This document shows, one piece after another, positions 14,991 to 28,016 of a stretch of 64,000 bases of DNA. Under the pieces are notes generated by a model that worked only from the letters and a program-made list of their open reading frames with translations, ran no database searches and was not told the DNA's origin. Both the position numbers and the translations under genes were made by a program. The stretch comes from Dasyornis broadbenti (lineage: Eukaryota; Chordata; Aves; Passeriformes; Dasyornithidae), in NCBI GenBank assembly GCA_013397935.1, contig VZRN01000791.1, positions 372,001 to 436,000 of the forward strand, written 5' to 3'. Positions within the stretch are counted from its first letter, which is position 1. Each line of letters starts with the position of its first letter.

Positions 14991-17900
14991 GACAGCCCCA
15001 AAACCCTCAAAGACATAGAAAGCCTTTTAAAGAGTAGACATACCTGAACCAGTAATTCTAATAAGCTTGTGTTAATAACCTTTCAAGAAATAAAATCTGT
15101 GACAAACAAAAAGAACTTGAAATTATTATTTCATTCACAGAAAAACTTCTAAGCAGCCTGTATCTAGCACAGTTTACAAACTTACTGGACATTACCTCTC
15201 ACTTCATTAAGCAAGAAGGCTGAAAGGAGATAATTTAGTAGAAGACACCATACCCAGAAGATAGATGCAGTTAAGCACAATAAACAAACCTGCAAACCCT
15301 ATTTTCCTTTCTTAGCACGACTCACCCAACAGAGTACAGAATGACAGCACCAACTACTCTTAAATGGCTAGCATACACATTTGATATGGAAACAAGATAC
15401 TGTGCCAATCAGATTATGTACAAATGGCTAAAACAAAAGTTTACACTATGTTAGCACTGCTTCTCTAACTTCTTTCATCCACAGGATCTTTGAAAACTAA
15501 AATTTATGATCTAGTATTCACAACAGAGTAATTCTGGTGTCACCACACAAATAAAATCCCATGTATATTGGCACTGGTTCCTAAATGTACCATCACTATA
15601 GAAGTGGACATTAGTCAATAATGCTAATAGGTTAAAATGATACCAACTGAATTTATGAAGAATGAAGCATTTATCTTTTCCATGATGTCCTTTTATCCAG
15701 AAACCAAAACAGAATATAACTGAAAACCACAGAAACAGTTCAGGTGCCAACATCTACCTTGCCTTTTTTTAAGAGTTACTATTTCCCAATATTTCTACTA
15801 CAAATTGACTACTTTAATTTGACAGTCATTTTAGAAGCATCTTCAAAAATACAATCTTTAAATGATCACTCCTACAATTGCATTATAATGCTAACAAATA
15901 AGGTTAATGCAGGCATATTTGGAAGCAAAGAAGCTAAACACATTAACAACTTATTTTCCTAAGTTACCAAGAATTAGCATGATTTAGTATGTTGAAGCAC
16001 TGCTTTGCAGTGCTCAGATACTTAGACCTATGGCTCAGCAAACAAGCATACCTTCAATCAACTTAAAACTAGGACACACGCATGGATTAAGCATCACCAG
16101 TAGATGAAAGAAGATGTACTGAAATCATAAAGATATAGACTTGGAATGACAAGGGTTATGAGCTAATGAAATAATGCTTACAATTTTTTTGTTTAAGCAT
16201 TCTGACATATGGTCAGAAATGCAATTTGTATAGGAAACACAACTAACAATTTGAACACAAGGAAAACATTTCTATTACACTCCTTTTCTCAAGCTCTGAA
16301 CTCCGTAAGTTAGGCAAAATAAGATAGTTGTCACCTTTTGAAATACTAATTTTAAAACCTTGAAGTAGTTCTTCTGATTCAATGCACTTCATTAGCATGA
16401 TTTGTTTTAAAATCTCTCCTCTCCAACCATCTCACAATGGCCCAAACAAACAAACAGTAAATATGCTAACTACACCTTCTTCAAAAACTCTCTGCTTCAC
16501 AAAAGACATCCTTCTATCACTGCTGTTAACCTAATGCAGGAAATGAAATAGGTAAAGCTAGAAAGAAGCAACTATAACAACTAGATACAGTTACCAAGAT
16601 ACTGTCTGAATGACTGTGCAGAGCTTATAGTAAGTATGTTGAAAAAGTGACACTGAAACTGGCTTTAACTTTTGCTAACTTTAAGCAAACCTGTAACTAG
16701 ATTAGGGTTTCATACAATACAAAGTCAAAATAAAACATGCTTATATAATCCAACCACTTCTGTCAAATTTCCCTTACCATAACAAGTTCATATGTCCTTT
16801 GCAACACAGCGACTTCTGTACATACACCAAATGAGGTGCTTAAAATAAGTAGCTGTAGGCTCAGTGCTGAACAACTCTTCAGGAGTTCTGGTAAGAATGC
16901 ATCTACAGTGAAAACATTGCTTTACATACTTAAAAATTCAAATACAAAAAGTATTAATTCATCAAAATCTTTACTGATCACTGAAACAGCTTAAACAGTG
17001 TATTTTAATCTTCTTGGAGTATTTTTACCTAAGTATATTCACAACTGGACAGTATTTATGTACTTTAGAAAAAACTGCTTAGATGTCAATCAACCTTCAG
17101 ACACCCTACCAAGCCCAAGACTACCACAGTGGACTGAGTAGCTATAATCATTGCCAAAGTCTGGAAGGAACATACGTATAATTCAAACGTAACAGCAGTG
17201 ACATTTACAAGAACATAGACATTTCACTACTTCTACCAACAGTTTCACCAGTTGTAAAACTGTACTGCAACCATGCCTGCCTCAGAGCTCAGGTACAGAC
17301 AGAAGAGCAGGAATTCAATTCTCCATTCACTTGATTTCTCATTCCCCACTATCTCCTCGAAAAAAAGGAGACTTCAGAAAGAGCACCATCTCTTTTATTT
17401 GAATAGAGGTGGAGTTATAGCACATATGGCAAAGACTAATGGCCGCAACACTGTTGTATCCCCCTCTTCCCAAAACAAGACTGAGGATCTTGCACAGAAT
17501 TTCTTGAAGTGTTCTTTTTTAAAAACATTAGGTAGTCAAATCAAATATTATAAACCTCTTCAGTTACCACCAACAGTAAATAAAGTGGACTTTAATTCCT
17601 TTTATTAAAATTGAACCATTGCAAATCAAGAATCTATTGGGTTTCTGAAAAGGTTTCTCAGCATGAAACTAACATGATCATTACCTTACCATAACATCAC
17701 ATAATATCTGAACAATGAAAATGTTGTTTTGCTTCATTCCATCACTTGTGAAAACTAAGTATCCACCATGGCTCCCAAAGTTTAAGAAACTAGGGTAGGG
17801 AAGGAGGTCAAGCTCAATCCAAGTTAACAGTCACTCTCTCTACCACAAGATAAACTACATACTGTAAGATCCTGTGAATAACTAATTATAATGAAATGAA

Positions 17901-18133
17901 TATTTTATGAAGGAAATGCACTTGGTTTTAAAGGTCACAAGGTGAAAGATAAGAGCATACAGTGAAACAAATCCACCAAATTACTGATTGGCTTGCAGGG
18001 TCAATGAGTCCAAGCAATAAATATTTCTGGTCTTTGAATAATTAAAAATGTCAAAACACAATGGCTGCAGACAACAGTGTTAAGAATGCAAACAGACCAG
18101 ACAATCTCGTTCATTATTAAGTATTTCACTTAC

Positions 18134-18384
18134 CTGTCCTGTGACTGCTCCTCATACATTCTTTCCTTTCCTTCTTTGAAAAGTCTTATAGCCCGTTTTG
18201 ATTTTTTCATAAGACTGTCAATGTAGATTTTAAAATACTCATTCTCACTGAGTTGTGCGAGTTTCTGGTTGTCATCATATTTGCTCAGTATAAGTCGCAG
18301 ATGTTGGTAAGTGTCAGGTAGAATGTCAAGTATATAAGGTGGGCTGTTCTTGAGTTGAAGCTTCGGGTTTTGGCATAATCTTAC
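18134..18384 (-). CDS. CBLB: CBLB second coding exon (start of TKB four-helix bundle)
   Basis: This exon encodes residues 50 to 133, the last one split, 251 bp in all. It starts [20 protein letters not shown] and ends [14 protein letters not shown] plus two bases. The stretch [20 protein letters not shown] is diagnostic of CBL-B; c-CBL differs clearly here. It forms part of the Cbl N-terminal four-helix bundle, which packs with an EF-hand and a variant SH2 fold to make the phosphotyrosine-binding TKB domain. On the minus strand the acceptor is a long pyrimidine tract ending TTGCTTATAG (AG at 18386-18385), and the donor is AG|GTAAGT (GT at 18133-18132). The reading frame is intact and, as far as I remember, the peptide matches the human one, consistent with strong purifying selection. 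The following exons (rest of TKB, linker, RING, proline-rich tail, UBA) are not in the window. Confidence 0.97.
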
Positions 18385-19020
18385 CTATAAGCAAAAAGAA
18401 GAGAATGTAAAAGACAAGAAATACATTGGGACAAAAACTGATTTGACATCTTCAGATTTACAGGAGGCAACATACTTCTCGAACCTTCAGTCACAAAGAA
18501 TTAAACCTCACTTCATTTATATTCTGTGAAATTCCAACATAGTCTATAATGTCAAAAGAGGCAAAATTTTACTTAATCTTTTCATATCCATAAAAGGCAA
18601 ATAAGCCTACCTACATAGTTTGTGGATTTGCCCTTAAAGTACGTCTTTGTCTGCCTAATATATGCTAAGGAGCATATCAAAACACAGCATCCAACAGATG
18701 CCAACAGCAGTACTTTCATACAGATCTGTTTGCTGCAGGTTACCTTACCTATGGATGTTTAAGTATCTACTATGAACTGACATAAATTCCTTTGTCATCT
18801 GCTGGCTCTCTCTTTCCTTTATCAGACAATATAACCTCTTAGACCCTAGGGAAATTTAATTTTGAAAGCTCTGCACATAAGAAAATGATCTGAACTGTGA
18901 TAGTGGTTCAAAAGTTATTAGCTACAACAGAGACTTTAAGTCACTCAAAAACAGATACTGTAAACCAGGAAACAAAATATTATCAACTCATTGTTTTCCA
19001 GCTCCTGGCTGTAATAGAAG

Positions 19021-20102
19021 TTCAGTGCTCTGCTCTTGGCTGGATGAGGAAGTGCCCACCAAAGCTTCTTTCTCATTCCCTTCCTCATAACAAAAGGCTC
19101 ATAGGTCAAGAGAAGGACAGCGAGAGATCATTCACCAAATAGACAGGCAAAACAGACTCGACTTGGGGAACTTAACTCATTTTATTACAAATCAAAGCAG
19201 AGTAGGTTAACAAGAAAATAAAACCAAACCTTAAAAACACCTTCCACCCACCACTCCCTTCTTCCTGGGCCTACCTTTATTCTCAACTCTACCTCCTCCC
19301 TCCAGTAGCACAGGGGGCTGGTGAATGGGAGACATGGTCAGTTCATCACACCTTGTCTCTGCCACTCCTTCCTCAGTGGGAGGACTCTTCACACCCTTCC
19401 CTAGCTCCAGACAGGAGTTTCCCCCATAGTAAACAGTTGTCCTTGAATTTCGCTGACGTGAATCTTTCCCACAGACCGTAGTTCTTCATGAACTCCAGCA
19501 TGGGTCCCTCCCACAGGGCGCAGTCCTTCAGGAACAGGCTGCTCCAGCATGGGTCCTCTGCAGGATCACAAGTCCTGCCAGCAAATCTGCTCCAGTGTGG
19601 GCTCTTCTCTCCATGGGGCCACAGAGCCTGCCAGGAGCCTCTTCTAGCACAGGTTCCTTATGGTGTCACTGCCTCCTTCAAGCATCAACCTGCTCCGGCC
19701 TGGGGTCCTCCATAGGTTACAGTGAATGTCTGCTCCACTATGGACCTGCATGGTCTTCACCATGGGCTACAGGGAAATCTCTGCTCCAGCACCTGGAACA
19801 TCTCCTCCCCCTCCTTCACTGACCTGGGTGGCTGCAGAGTCGTTTCTCTCACGTTTTCACTCCCCTCTTCTGTGGCTGCAATTTGCTTCTGCACAGTAGC
19901 TTTTCTCCCCCCTTCTTTAAGGCATTACCCCAGAGGCACCACCACTGTTGCTGATGGGATCAGCCTTGGCCAGCAGCAGGTCCATCTTGGAGTCAGCTGG
20001 CACTGGCTCTACTGGACATGGGGGAAACTTCTGGCAGTGCCTCAGAGGAACTACCCCTGTAGCCCCTTCGCTACTAAAACTTTGCCACTTAAACCAAATA
20101 CT
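19021..20102 (-). mobile_element. Solo LTR (type A, copy 1) in CBLB intron, sense to CBLB
   Basis: A 1,082-bp element on the minus strand that belongs with 48810-49890, which is 1,081 bp long. Both share a leader with a CTGGCCAAGGC-like stretch, a row of degenerate modules of roughly 60 bp built on phrases such as 'CCAGCATGGGTCC', and a tail with AATAAA and a CACTTCC/GTGCCC-like end. The outer bases repeat as TAGAAG at 19015-19020 and 20102-20107, a likely 5-6 bp target duplication. No internal viral genes are present. The start is eroded, and the TATA-like box seen in the other copy is changed here. Open frames at 19488-20165 come from the GC-rich modules. The type resembles passerine ERV LTRs; the family name is not determined. 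Confidence 0.8.
19181..19186 (-). promoter_or_regulatory. AATAAA poly(A) signal in sense LTR
   Basis: On the minus strand GTAATAAAATG gives an intact AATAAA inside the LTR, in the direction of CBLB transcription and about 800 bp before the second coding exon. It corresponds in position to the AATAAA at 49700-49705 in the sister LTR. Confidence 0.55.
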
Positions 20103-23100
20103 AGAAGAAAACATCTCAGTGGACTTGGAATCATTGTGATCCTAAATGGCACAAATATTAATTGAATACATATTACTCAAAGAATAAGTTCAGACTAATT
20201 GAATTCCTTTTTTTAATCTAGTCTCCACTGGAAATGTTTCTGGAAGAGAAAGTACTGTTTGTTTTCTACACATCCTTAACATAACAAGGTTAGAATTGTC
20301 TCCTGACTATCTAAATTTTCTGATGGTTTGTTCTGTAATATTCTGTTCTAGAAAGAAGAGAGATCAAAACTAATAGGTAGTTTTTGAGTGCTGTTCCACT
20401 AAGCTATTTAGCCTCAGCTAAAACATTGCAGAGGAACACATTCTAGACGTGTGTGTAGCTGTACATATGCAAACATTTATGAAAAAAATTAAGACCATGT
20501 GTTATAAAAGTTTTATAGGCATCATCTGGAGATTGCCACATAATATATTAGTGACTTTGACACTCTTTTGAGGTAACTAACGAGGTTATAAAAACATCTT
20601 AATAATGCTGAAAGTAGATTCCTATTCCTACTGATCTATCAACTTGAAAAAAGTGCAGACTTGAGCATTTCTGGGTGAGAGGGGAACAAACTTGTATCCT
20701 ATAATGCTCATCTCTCTAAACTCAAAGCTATATCACTACTGCTGACCTCTCCTGCAATTTCTACATCTACACGATTAAGAAATTCACTGCCTTAAGACTG
20801 TTGCCACTAACAGACCTTCATGCACCACAAACAGCAAAGCAAACATGTAAAAGTGTCATACTCTCTGAAACATATACAGCGCAAAAACACAACCAGGCAA
20901 TTAGACTGACATAAGAGGGGTCTTAATTAGGAAAGTGGAGATAGAGCGGACAAAACTCAAGCCCTAAGAAATTTTTTTAAAGTCTAGCATCATTAGAACA
21001 GTGCAAAGTTGTAAGTACTATAGAAATGTTAATACCATTTGAAACAGTATTTAAAATATGACATTTGCAATAGCTCCCCTCATTTCACTGATTGTTATTT
21101 TGGTAATTTCTATTATTCTTTTAGACCAAGTTACACATCAGGAAGCCTTCTGATATGTTATAAAACAGTCCTCATCCCAGAGAAATTTACATCTCAGTAG
21201 GAAAAAAAGGGAAGCACAGAAATATGAACACATGAGCTGTTCAACATGCTGAAGAGTGGTTCAGAGACTGAACACTAACAGTTCCGTATTTCTAGATATA
21301 AACAGCAAAGTTTCACAGCAAGCTCTCAAATAATTTAATGGCTTATAAAGGAACTCCTTTAAGTTGAGAACAAGGTGGAAGAAAACAAAAAAATAAAAGT
21401 AAAGCATAAAGATATTTGATCATCTCTTGACTAGGTAATGAAGTCTGCAATTGCAATCCAGAACTGCAAGAAACTGAAAATAACTGGTTTATATTTTATG
21501 TGATGAAGATAAGGCCATCAGGGTTTAATAAAAGGGACAACAGGGCGCCAGTTGTGGGTTAGGAGATATCTAAAGCAGGATTCTCAAAGAATAAAGGTTG
21601 GATTTGACGGCATTCTTAAAAGGTCAGAAAAGCACTGAAGTTAAGCTGACAGAATTCTCTAAGGGGATTTCAGAAACACACACAAAGAATCTTACATGTG
21701 TAGATAGACCTGAAAATCATCCATGCAGAAACATACACGAATTTCTTCTGGAGAAGAGTTAGAAGAACTGGAATCCCAAATACAGAAGTGAAAACGTTTA
21801 TGAAAACCAGATTTTTTTCCTCTGAACTTTCAGTTCACTGTGATTTCTGATCTAGTGAAAACTTGAAACCAGACTGATATTCTTCACAAGACCAGCTACA
21901 CGTGACACAAATCTGTCACTGATCAGGCCTTACAACTTTCTCAAGTAACAAGCGCAAGGAAAAAAAAATCTGAAAGATCAAAATATTTATTCAGAGAAAA
22001 ACATCAGCAATGAGAGCAGACCACAAGCAGAGAGGCCTGCAATCATTTTGCATTACTTATTTATCCTAACTTAATAAATTCTTTGTTCATGAGATTTATC
22101 TTTCTGAAGTCTATCTTTTCAATCAGATGTGCCAACAAGCAAAATATAAGTGGTTTCATATACATTAGAAATACCATTAAAACTATAAAAAAACCAAGAA
22201 AAAGTAATTTGCTTATGTTGGTTGCTGTATTTTCAACCATCAATCGATTCAACTATACAAAAAGAATACACAGTTATAAGGAAGAACTAGTTTCTCTTTC
22301 AGAAGTTCTAGACAATCTAATCACATCATTAGATACAAGATGGTTTACAAGGCTTCACTTGCTGCTGAATTTGATAGAAATTCAGAACATTACCAGAACC
22401 TTCCATTTTAGAACAAGCTTTTAAGAAAACCACACAAAAATTCTTCTACACCTTCATTAGTTTTATGCATTATAACTGAAAAAAAAAAACCCAAAAAAAC
22501 CCCACTGTTAAGTTTAAGTCAGTGATCCACTGAAGTAGCATAAGGTTTTTTTTACTTTACAGAGTACACAAAGCTTCAGTTCAAAGGAAGTCATTCTGCA
22601 AAGAGATGGTTGGTAAACCATATGATTTCCAGTCAGGATGTCCTGACACATACCACAGCAGTTCACAATTACAAGTAAGCAATAAGAAATGACACCTGCT
22701 GACGCAAAAGATTTGCCAAGATCTTTCTTCAAAAGAAAAGAAAACAAACACAAAAAAATCCAACATCCCTAAAATAAAGACTTCTATGTTGCATTTTACA
22801 TGCCAACTCTCACCAACACATTAGAAGCGGACATGAATCATGTCACCGTGTGATTTTTGTATTGTTATGACTGGAGCAAGCATGTATATATTTAGCAAGC
22901 AGTCAGCATAAAAAATGAAAATCAGTAAGCAAATTAGTAAAAAATGTCTCTCTTATTGAAGCAAACTGAGACAAAATTAAGCTCCTTTTACTAGCTCACA
23001 CTCAGAAAATCCAAGTACTTAGTCCAGAATCACAGAAATAATAAGAGTGCAACTCTGTGGAAAACTGAGGCATTACCCTAATCCAACAGAAACTGATTTT

Positions 23101-26100
23101 GAAACAGTTAACTCTGGAACTTCCAGACAAGTTAACTCTATTTCCTTTGCAGAAAAAACACCAACCCCCTCTTCCCTCCTCTCCTCCCCCATCCCTAACC
23201 AAAATAAATGCCACTACTCATAACACTTTTGAAGATATTTGATTTAAATTATAAGGCATTATTTCATAGCATCATCAGATATGAGAGTAATGGAGGCCTA
23301 TTGTACACAGACAATTAATTGCTAAAAACGATCTTCTATTCACTTTTTAAAGCAAAGTTTAAAGCCCTGGACTGATTTGACACCTAATGCTACTCAAAGA
23401 CAATACAAGGAAAGTAACTCAGCTAAAACAGAGTAAGTATCTAATGAGTAGAACATCCGCTAAACACTGTTTTCAGCTGCAGTGAATGCACTAGAACAAT
23501 TGGAGCCTCAGTGCTCACACACTTCCAAACTGCCCAACTGAATGACTATCTTCTGCCATGCTGTACAAAATAGTCAAAGAATTAAAAAACACTCTGACAC
23601 ATCACTAACAGCATAAAGGTAGCTCCGCAGTTTAGATATCATGACAATTCTCCAGAAACCCACAATATCCAATGCAATCAAAAATGTATTCTGAAAAACT
23701 TAATCAGGAGGGGCTAGTAAAGAAAATGGTCAAAGTTTGAAGATTATGCTTCTTCAACACATATTTCTTCCTGCCTGAAGTTACCTTAACTGCAATGCAT
23801 TTCATTTTCCACAGAAAAAAAGCTCTCATCAGAATATAAGCAGAGGTGACCCAATCACCAATCTTTTAGCCTGAGAATACAGTGTTTGTTCAGCTACCAC
23901 ACTGCAACTACGCCATAAGTTTCCATACTGGAAGAATAAACAATAATAATGCTGATGCCACAGATACACAAGGACAGTTGACTTTGGAGGGTGATTCTAC
24001 TTTCTTCCAATTAGAAAGAGAGAAGCTTCTGTTTCTCTGTTTAATATCTTATTCTTTTTCCATACGCAGTGTAGGCAGGACATAAGCCTACCAACTTTGA
24101 CCACAGAATCAATTACATAGTTTTGCAAAGAATAACCAATGCACACATAATTTCAGCTACCACACTCCGTATACTCAGATGCTGACAGATTTTAATTTAA
24201 AGAAAACCACTACTACACAATACTAAGCTGCAGAGGTAATACAGCTTTTATTCACTAAGTCAATAGTTTAAGCTTTGGAGATGCACTCTAGTTTGCTCTT
24301 AAATAATTACTAAATAGCAAATCAATGCCATCCCCATTTATACAGTCAAGAGTCAAGCAACTGGTGGGCCATGACAGAGCACCCAAATAGTTTAGGCAGT
24401 ATTGTTAATCTTCATAGTAGAAAATCTAATTATTTCCAGGCCCAATGTATAAGAGGAATGAAAAGTGATTGAAAGCTGATGAAATATATCTGTTTCAAAA
24501 ATCCTGTTCAGAATGTGTCACAATTTTATCAGCTTGAATCCCACACAAGTGAAGTGTGAAAAAATAGTACTGACAACTCTAAATAGCCCAGGCAGTAAAC
24601 TGACCTAACTACTCTGATGTTTACATAGCAGTAATTCTCTCCCAAAGTTGGTCTCAACATACCATTACTCTCTAATAACATTACATGGCTAGGATCTAGA
24701 TTTTAAAAGCCACTAGGTTTACAATTTCAGGACAAAAAAAACCTCTAATGTAATTTGCACACAGTTTAAAGGAAGACCTGAGTTATTTCCTAACAAAATT
24801 TATTTTTCATTTATTTACAGGATACAAACTTTCTAAAATGTACATCATGTTTTAAAAACAGTAATTTGCTTCCTACAACTCCAGAGATGTATGGTCAACT
24901 TTCTCATACAATGCCAGCACTAGAAAACAAGGTTAGCCTTCCAAACCATAAAAGGAATATTATCCTTTGCATTGCACAGGAATTAAACAAAGTATTTTTG
25001 GTTCTTAATGGTAAAGCTACTGCTTATCCATGAAAAAAAGCAGCAGAGAAACCTGACATTGATGCTAACAGTTGCTCTCCCTTTAATAATGTAGTTAGTA
25101 TTGTAAATTCACATTAAAATAAGACATACCAATAAACCACAAAAAGTACAGACTCTAGGGCATGAAGTTTAAAAAGGAAAGAGATATAGATAGGTAACAA
25201 TTTACATCCACTGATTACTTACAAGCAGTTTTGCTTTTTTTTTATTCTCTGCAAGTTTGTTGCTTAAGGTAACTTTCACAAACAAGACTCTAGGCAGGAG
25301 CACTATTCCAACATTCTGTCCTGCTAAAGAACCCTTTTTCAAAATCCATTATTTTCAAACTGGTAATAAAAGTTAAAAGAGAAGACACTTAAACAGAACT
25401 GCAATATTCTGCCTATTCCAACCTAAAGTATCAGCCCATGGAAAAGTGACATTATCATGAAATCTCAACAATTTGAAAGCAGGAAACACAACCAATTCTA
25501 CACAAAGAAGTTTGCATGGTGTCTAGGTAGCCAGAATTTTTGCAGACACCACAAAACCACCCTCATAGTACAGTTCTTACAGGGTAAGAATGTTTGTAGT
25601 ATTGGTTAATCCCCTGTTGTTGCAAACAAGTAATTCATACAGCAAACCTCATCTGCCAGAGGACAAAATTACAGAAGGAAATGAAGGAAAGGTAAAAGAT
25701 GGCAATTATAAGAAAGAAAAAAATGCAAACCAGAAGTTATTGAGTTCTGCCACTTTTTAAGGCTGCTCTATATTCATTGTTTGGCCGATGTAATAGCTTT
25801 GCTTTGTTAACATTCTTCATTTTCTTAACATCTTTAGAATGGGAAAAAACTTCAGCTACCTTACTGCAGCAATAAGATGGTTATTACAGCTACTATAGTT
25901 AAAGAAATAAACAAGCTTAATGACTTTTATTACAACACATAAAATAGGCCTCTAAGCCACAGCCTTACTATAGGTAGCACCCCAATGACTTGGCAGAGCT
26001 ACTGCCTTCTCTAGGTATTAATTTGGTCAGTGACCCACCAAAGAAATCAGTCATAGGATACACTCCAGAAACAGGATTTAAAACAACTGTTGAACAAGCT

Positions 26101-27096
26101 GGTTTCTAATTCTGATTTTAATCCCTGGGTTTGATCTAGGTGGAGGAAAAAATGACCTTCCTCTGCCTACTGCCACACAAGGCTATGAGATTTAAATTTG
26201 TTTGCCAGCATATTAAATTTGTTCAAACACATCCTTTCACTACAAGTATCAAATGTTAAAAACTCAAACAACAAGCTAGAGCATTCTCACACTATGACAT
26301 CATTCTGTCTGGTATACTTTAATACAATTTGGAAATAAAATTTGATTAACCGAGAACAGCTTAAAGAGGATACATTAAAGATCCAAATTGAGGACACTTA
26401 TCCAGTACAATGAAAAAGGTAGCATAGCACAATATCCAGCCTTTCCAGTGACTTCTACCAAACAGGCCTTCCTGGCTGTTCTGATGTGCTGTGACAAATA
26501 CAGTTATCCTGTATTAGATGAGTGAAAGCAATCCAGAAGTCTAAGCATGGAGAAAAGGCTTTCTGGCAACTGTGATTATACAAACAAATCAGGGTATAAC
26601 CCTACTATATAGATTTATAAAAGACCTGACACACGGAAATCAGAGCTATGCGTTCCCCATGTGGTTTCAACAACAAACCAGATTCCTACTTTTCAAGCTA
26701 AAAACTTCCTCTTACTGAAGAACAGTACCTACTTTCAAGTATTTATACCTGAAGTTCTTAGGACAAGAGAACTCACTGTTAAAAGCATCCTGATCATTGA
26801 CAGGAAAATGACAACAAAGTCTTTGTGATAATAACCATTTTTAACAAAGCTGGGGTTTGAGTTTAAAATCACTGTCAGCAAATGCAGTGGGAATACAGAC
26901 ACTATTCTTGGAGCATCAAAAAAGAGCCTACAAGGACTTTAAAAGATACTTTAACACGTGTAAAGGCATATTACATTAAATAGTCCCCACCCTGCCAGAA
27001 TAACTAATTACTAACTTTAAGAAATGTTGAACATATTATTTTACAAGAGCCACAGAGAAAGCAAAGAGTTACACGAAATCACAAAGGATCACTGAG

Positions 27097-27371
27097 TTAA
27101 AAAGTGGTAACCGTGTCGCCATACAGATGCAAGGCCAACAGGTAGGAATCCTCACTGCTCAGCAGTTTCAAGAGGAAGCTCTTAAGTATCACTCCGTGTG
27201 CAAAGCAGAATGCCTGCATCTCCTGAACAGCAATCCATGTTACAATCAAACTGTTCCCACCATTGGTAAGGAGCTCTCCCAGATAATCTATCATGATACA
27301 AACTGTCTCTTCATAGAATACTAAACAAAATGTATCAGGCTGATGAGAACTACAGTCTATCCCCTCACTTC
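27097..27371 (-). other. Unexplained protein-like reading frame in CBLB intron
   Basis: On the minus strand a good splice acceptor (TTTTTTCAG, AG at 27373-27372) is followed by about 90 codons without a stop, ending at TAA 27099-27097. From an internal ATG (27294) the peptide is 65 residues, beginning MIDYLGELLTNGG and ending SYLLALHLYGDTVTTF. It is rich in Leu, Val and Ile in a helix-like spacing, with CTG-rich, coding-like codon use. It cannot be an in-frame CBL-B exon: joining the phase-0 CBLB donor to this acceptor meets a stop after four codons. It might be an exon of a nested gene, a fragment of an old retrocopy, or chance. I do not recognise the family, so I do not call a gene. Confidence 0.25.
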
Positions 27372-28016
27372 CTGAAAAAATGAGTTTCAGTACATTATAT
27401 TTCTAGTTTCAAAATTAAGAGTAGAAGTACTCACAAGTCATTAAAATGCAGAACACATACTTAAGAAGTTAGGCATGCCATACTAATCTGTTTACTAAAT
27501 TGACAAGAGTGACATCCCTGTCCCCACGCACATTCCTAAAAGCACAAACACATCTATGTTGCCATCACCAACATACCTCACAGGACAATTAGCTTAACTG
27601 AAGTTCAATACTTCAGAGGTCTTGTTTGCAGACTAACAGTGTAATCCAACACGAAACACACAAAATATGTGATTATAAGTCTAAGTTAAACAGCTTTTGG
27701 TTAGGACAGCTCTTCAACTTTGAGTCATTTTAAAGGATCTGAAAATAACAATAGCCTAAGGCACACACACACATTTGTTTTGCTTCCACAAACCAAGATT
27801 AAGAAAAAACATAGCCAGAGGCCTCTGGAAAGGAAAAAAAAAAAATTAAAAAGACAAATGATGCTTAAATAACCTAAAACATAAGTCCCCTTACTTCCTG
27901 AGGCACATGCAGCACAGCACTCAAGAGCTGCAGGAAGAAGCTGTTTGCCCATGTGTACCTATTTAAAAAGCCCCATTCTTCATTGTGTGTATACACTAAA
28001 GCACAGAAACACCCAC

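Larger units (their letters stand above)
1..18133 (-). other. CBLB: CBLB intron after second coding exon (partial)
   Basis: The donor GTAAGT at 18133-18128 opens an intron that runs off the left edge. I looked on the minus strand for the next CBL-B exon (start RNLTKLSLIF, then the FWRKFFG region) and did not find it, so the intron exceeds 18.1 kb. A long intron at this place is consistent with the large mammalian gene. It holds two plus-strand solo LTRs (2903-3637 and 8450-8842), A-runs at 9559 and 14977, and otherwise AT-rich sequence. I see nothing else in 1-2897, 3643-8449 or 8843-18133. Confidence 0.85.
18385..28016 (-). other. CBLB: CBLB intron between first and second coding exons
   Basis: This 9,632-bp intron runs from donor GTGGGT to acceptor TATAG. 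It contains a minus-strand solo LTR (19021-20102) in the same orientation as CBLB and an unexplained minus-strand reading frame (27097-27371), both listed separately. Otherwise it is AT-rich unique sequence with short A/T runs and no other coding signal that I can support. A plus-strand open frame at 22083-22424 has AT-driven composition and no recognisable motif. Confidence 0.9.

Noticed and set aside
1..18133. Search for the third coding exon of CBLB
   Set aside because: No minus-strand segment matching the expected continuation with acceptor and donor was seen, so it is taken to lie outside the window.
19488..20165. Plus-strand open frames with SSPWGHRA-like repeats
   Set aside because: They are antisense translations of the modules in the solo LTR at 19021-20102.
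22083..22424. Plus-strand open frame of 113 codons in the CBLB intron
   Set aside because: AT-driven Ile/Lys/Asn composition, no motif, and antisense to the gene.
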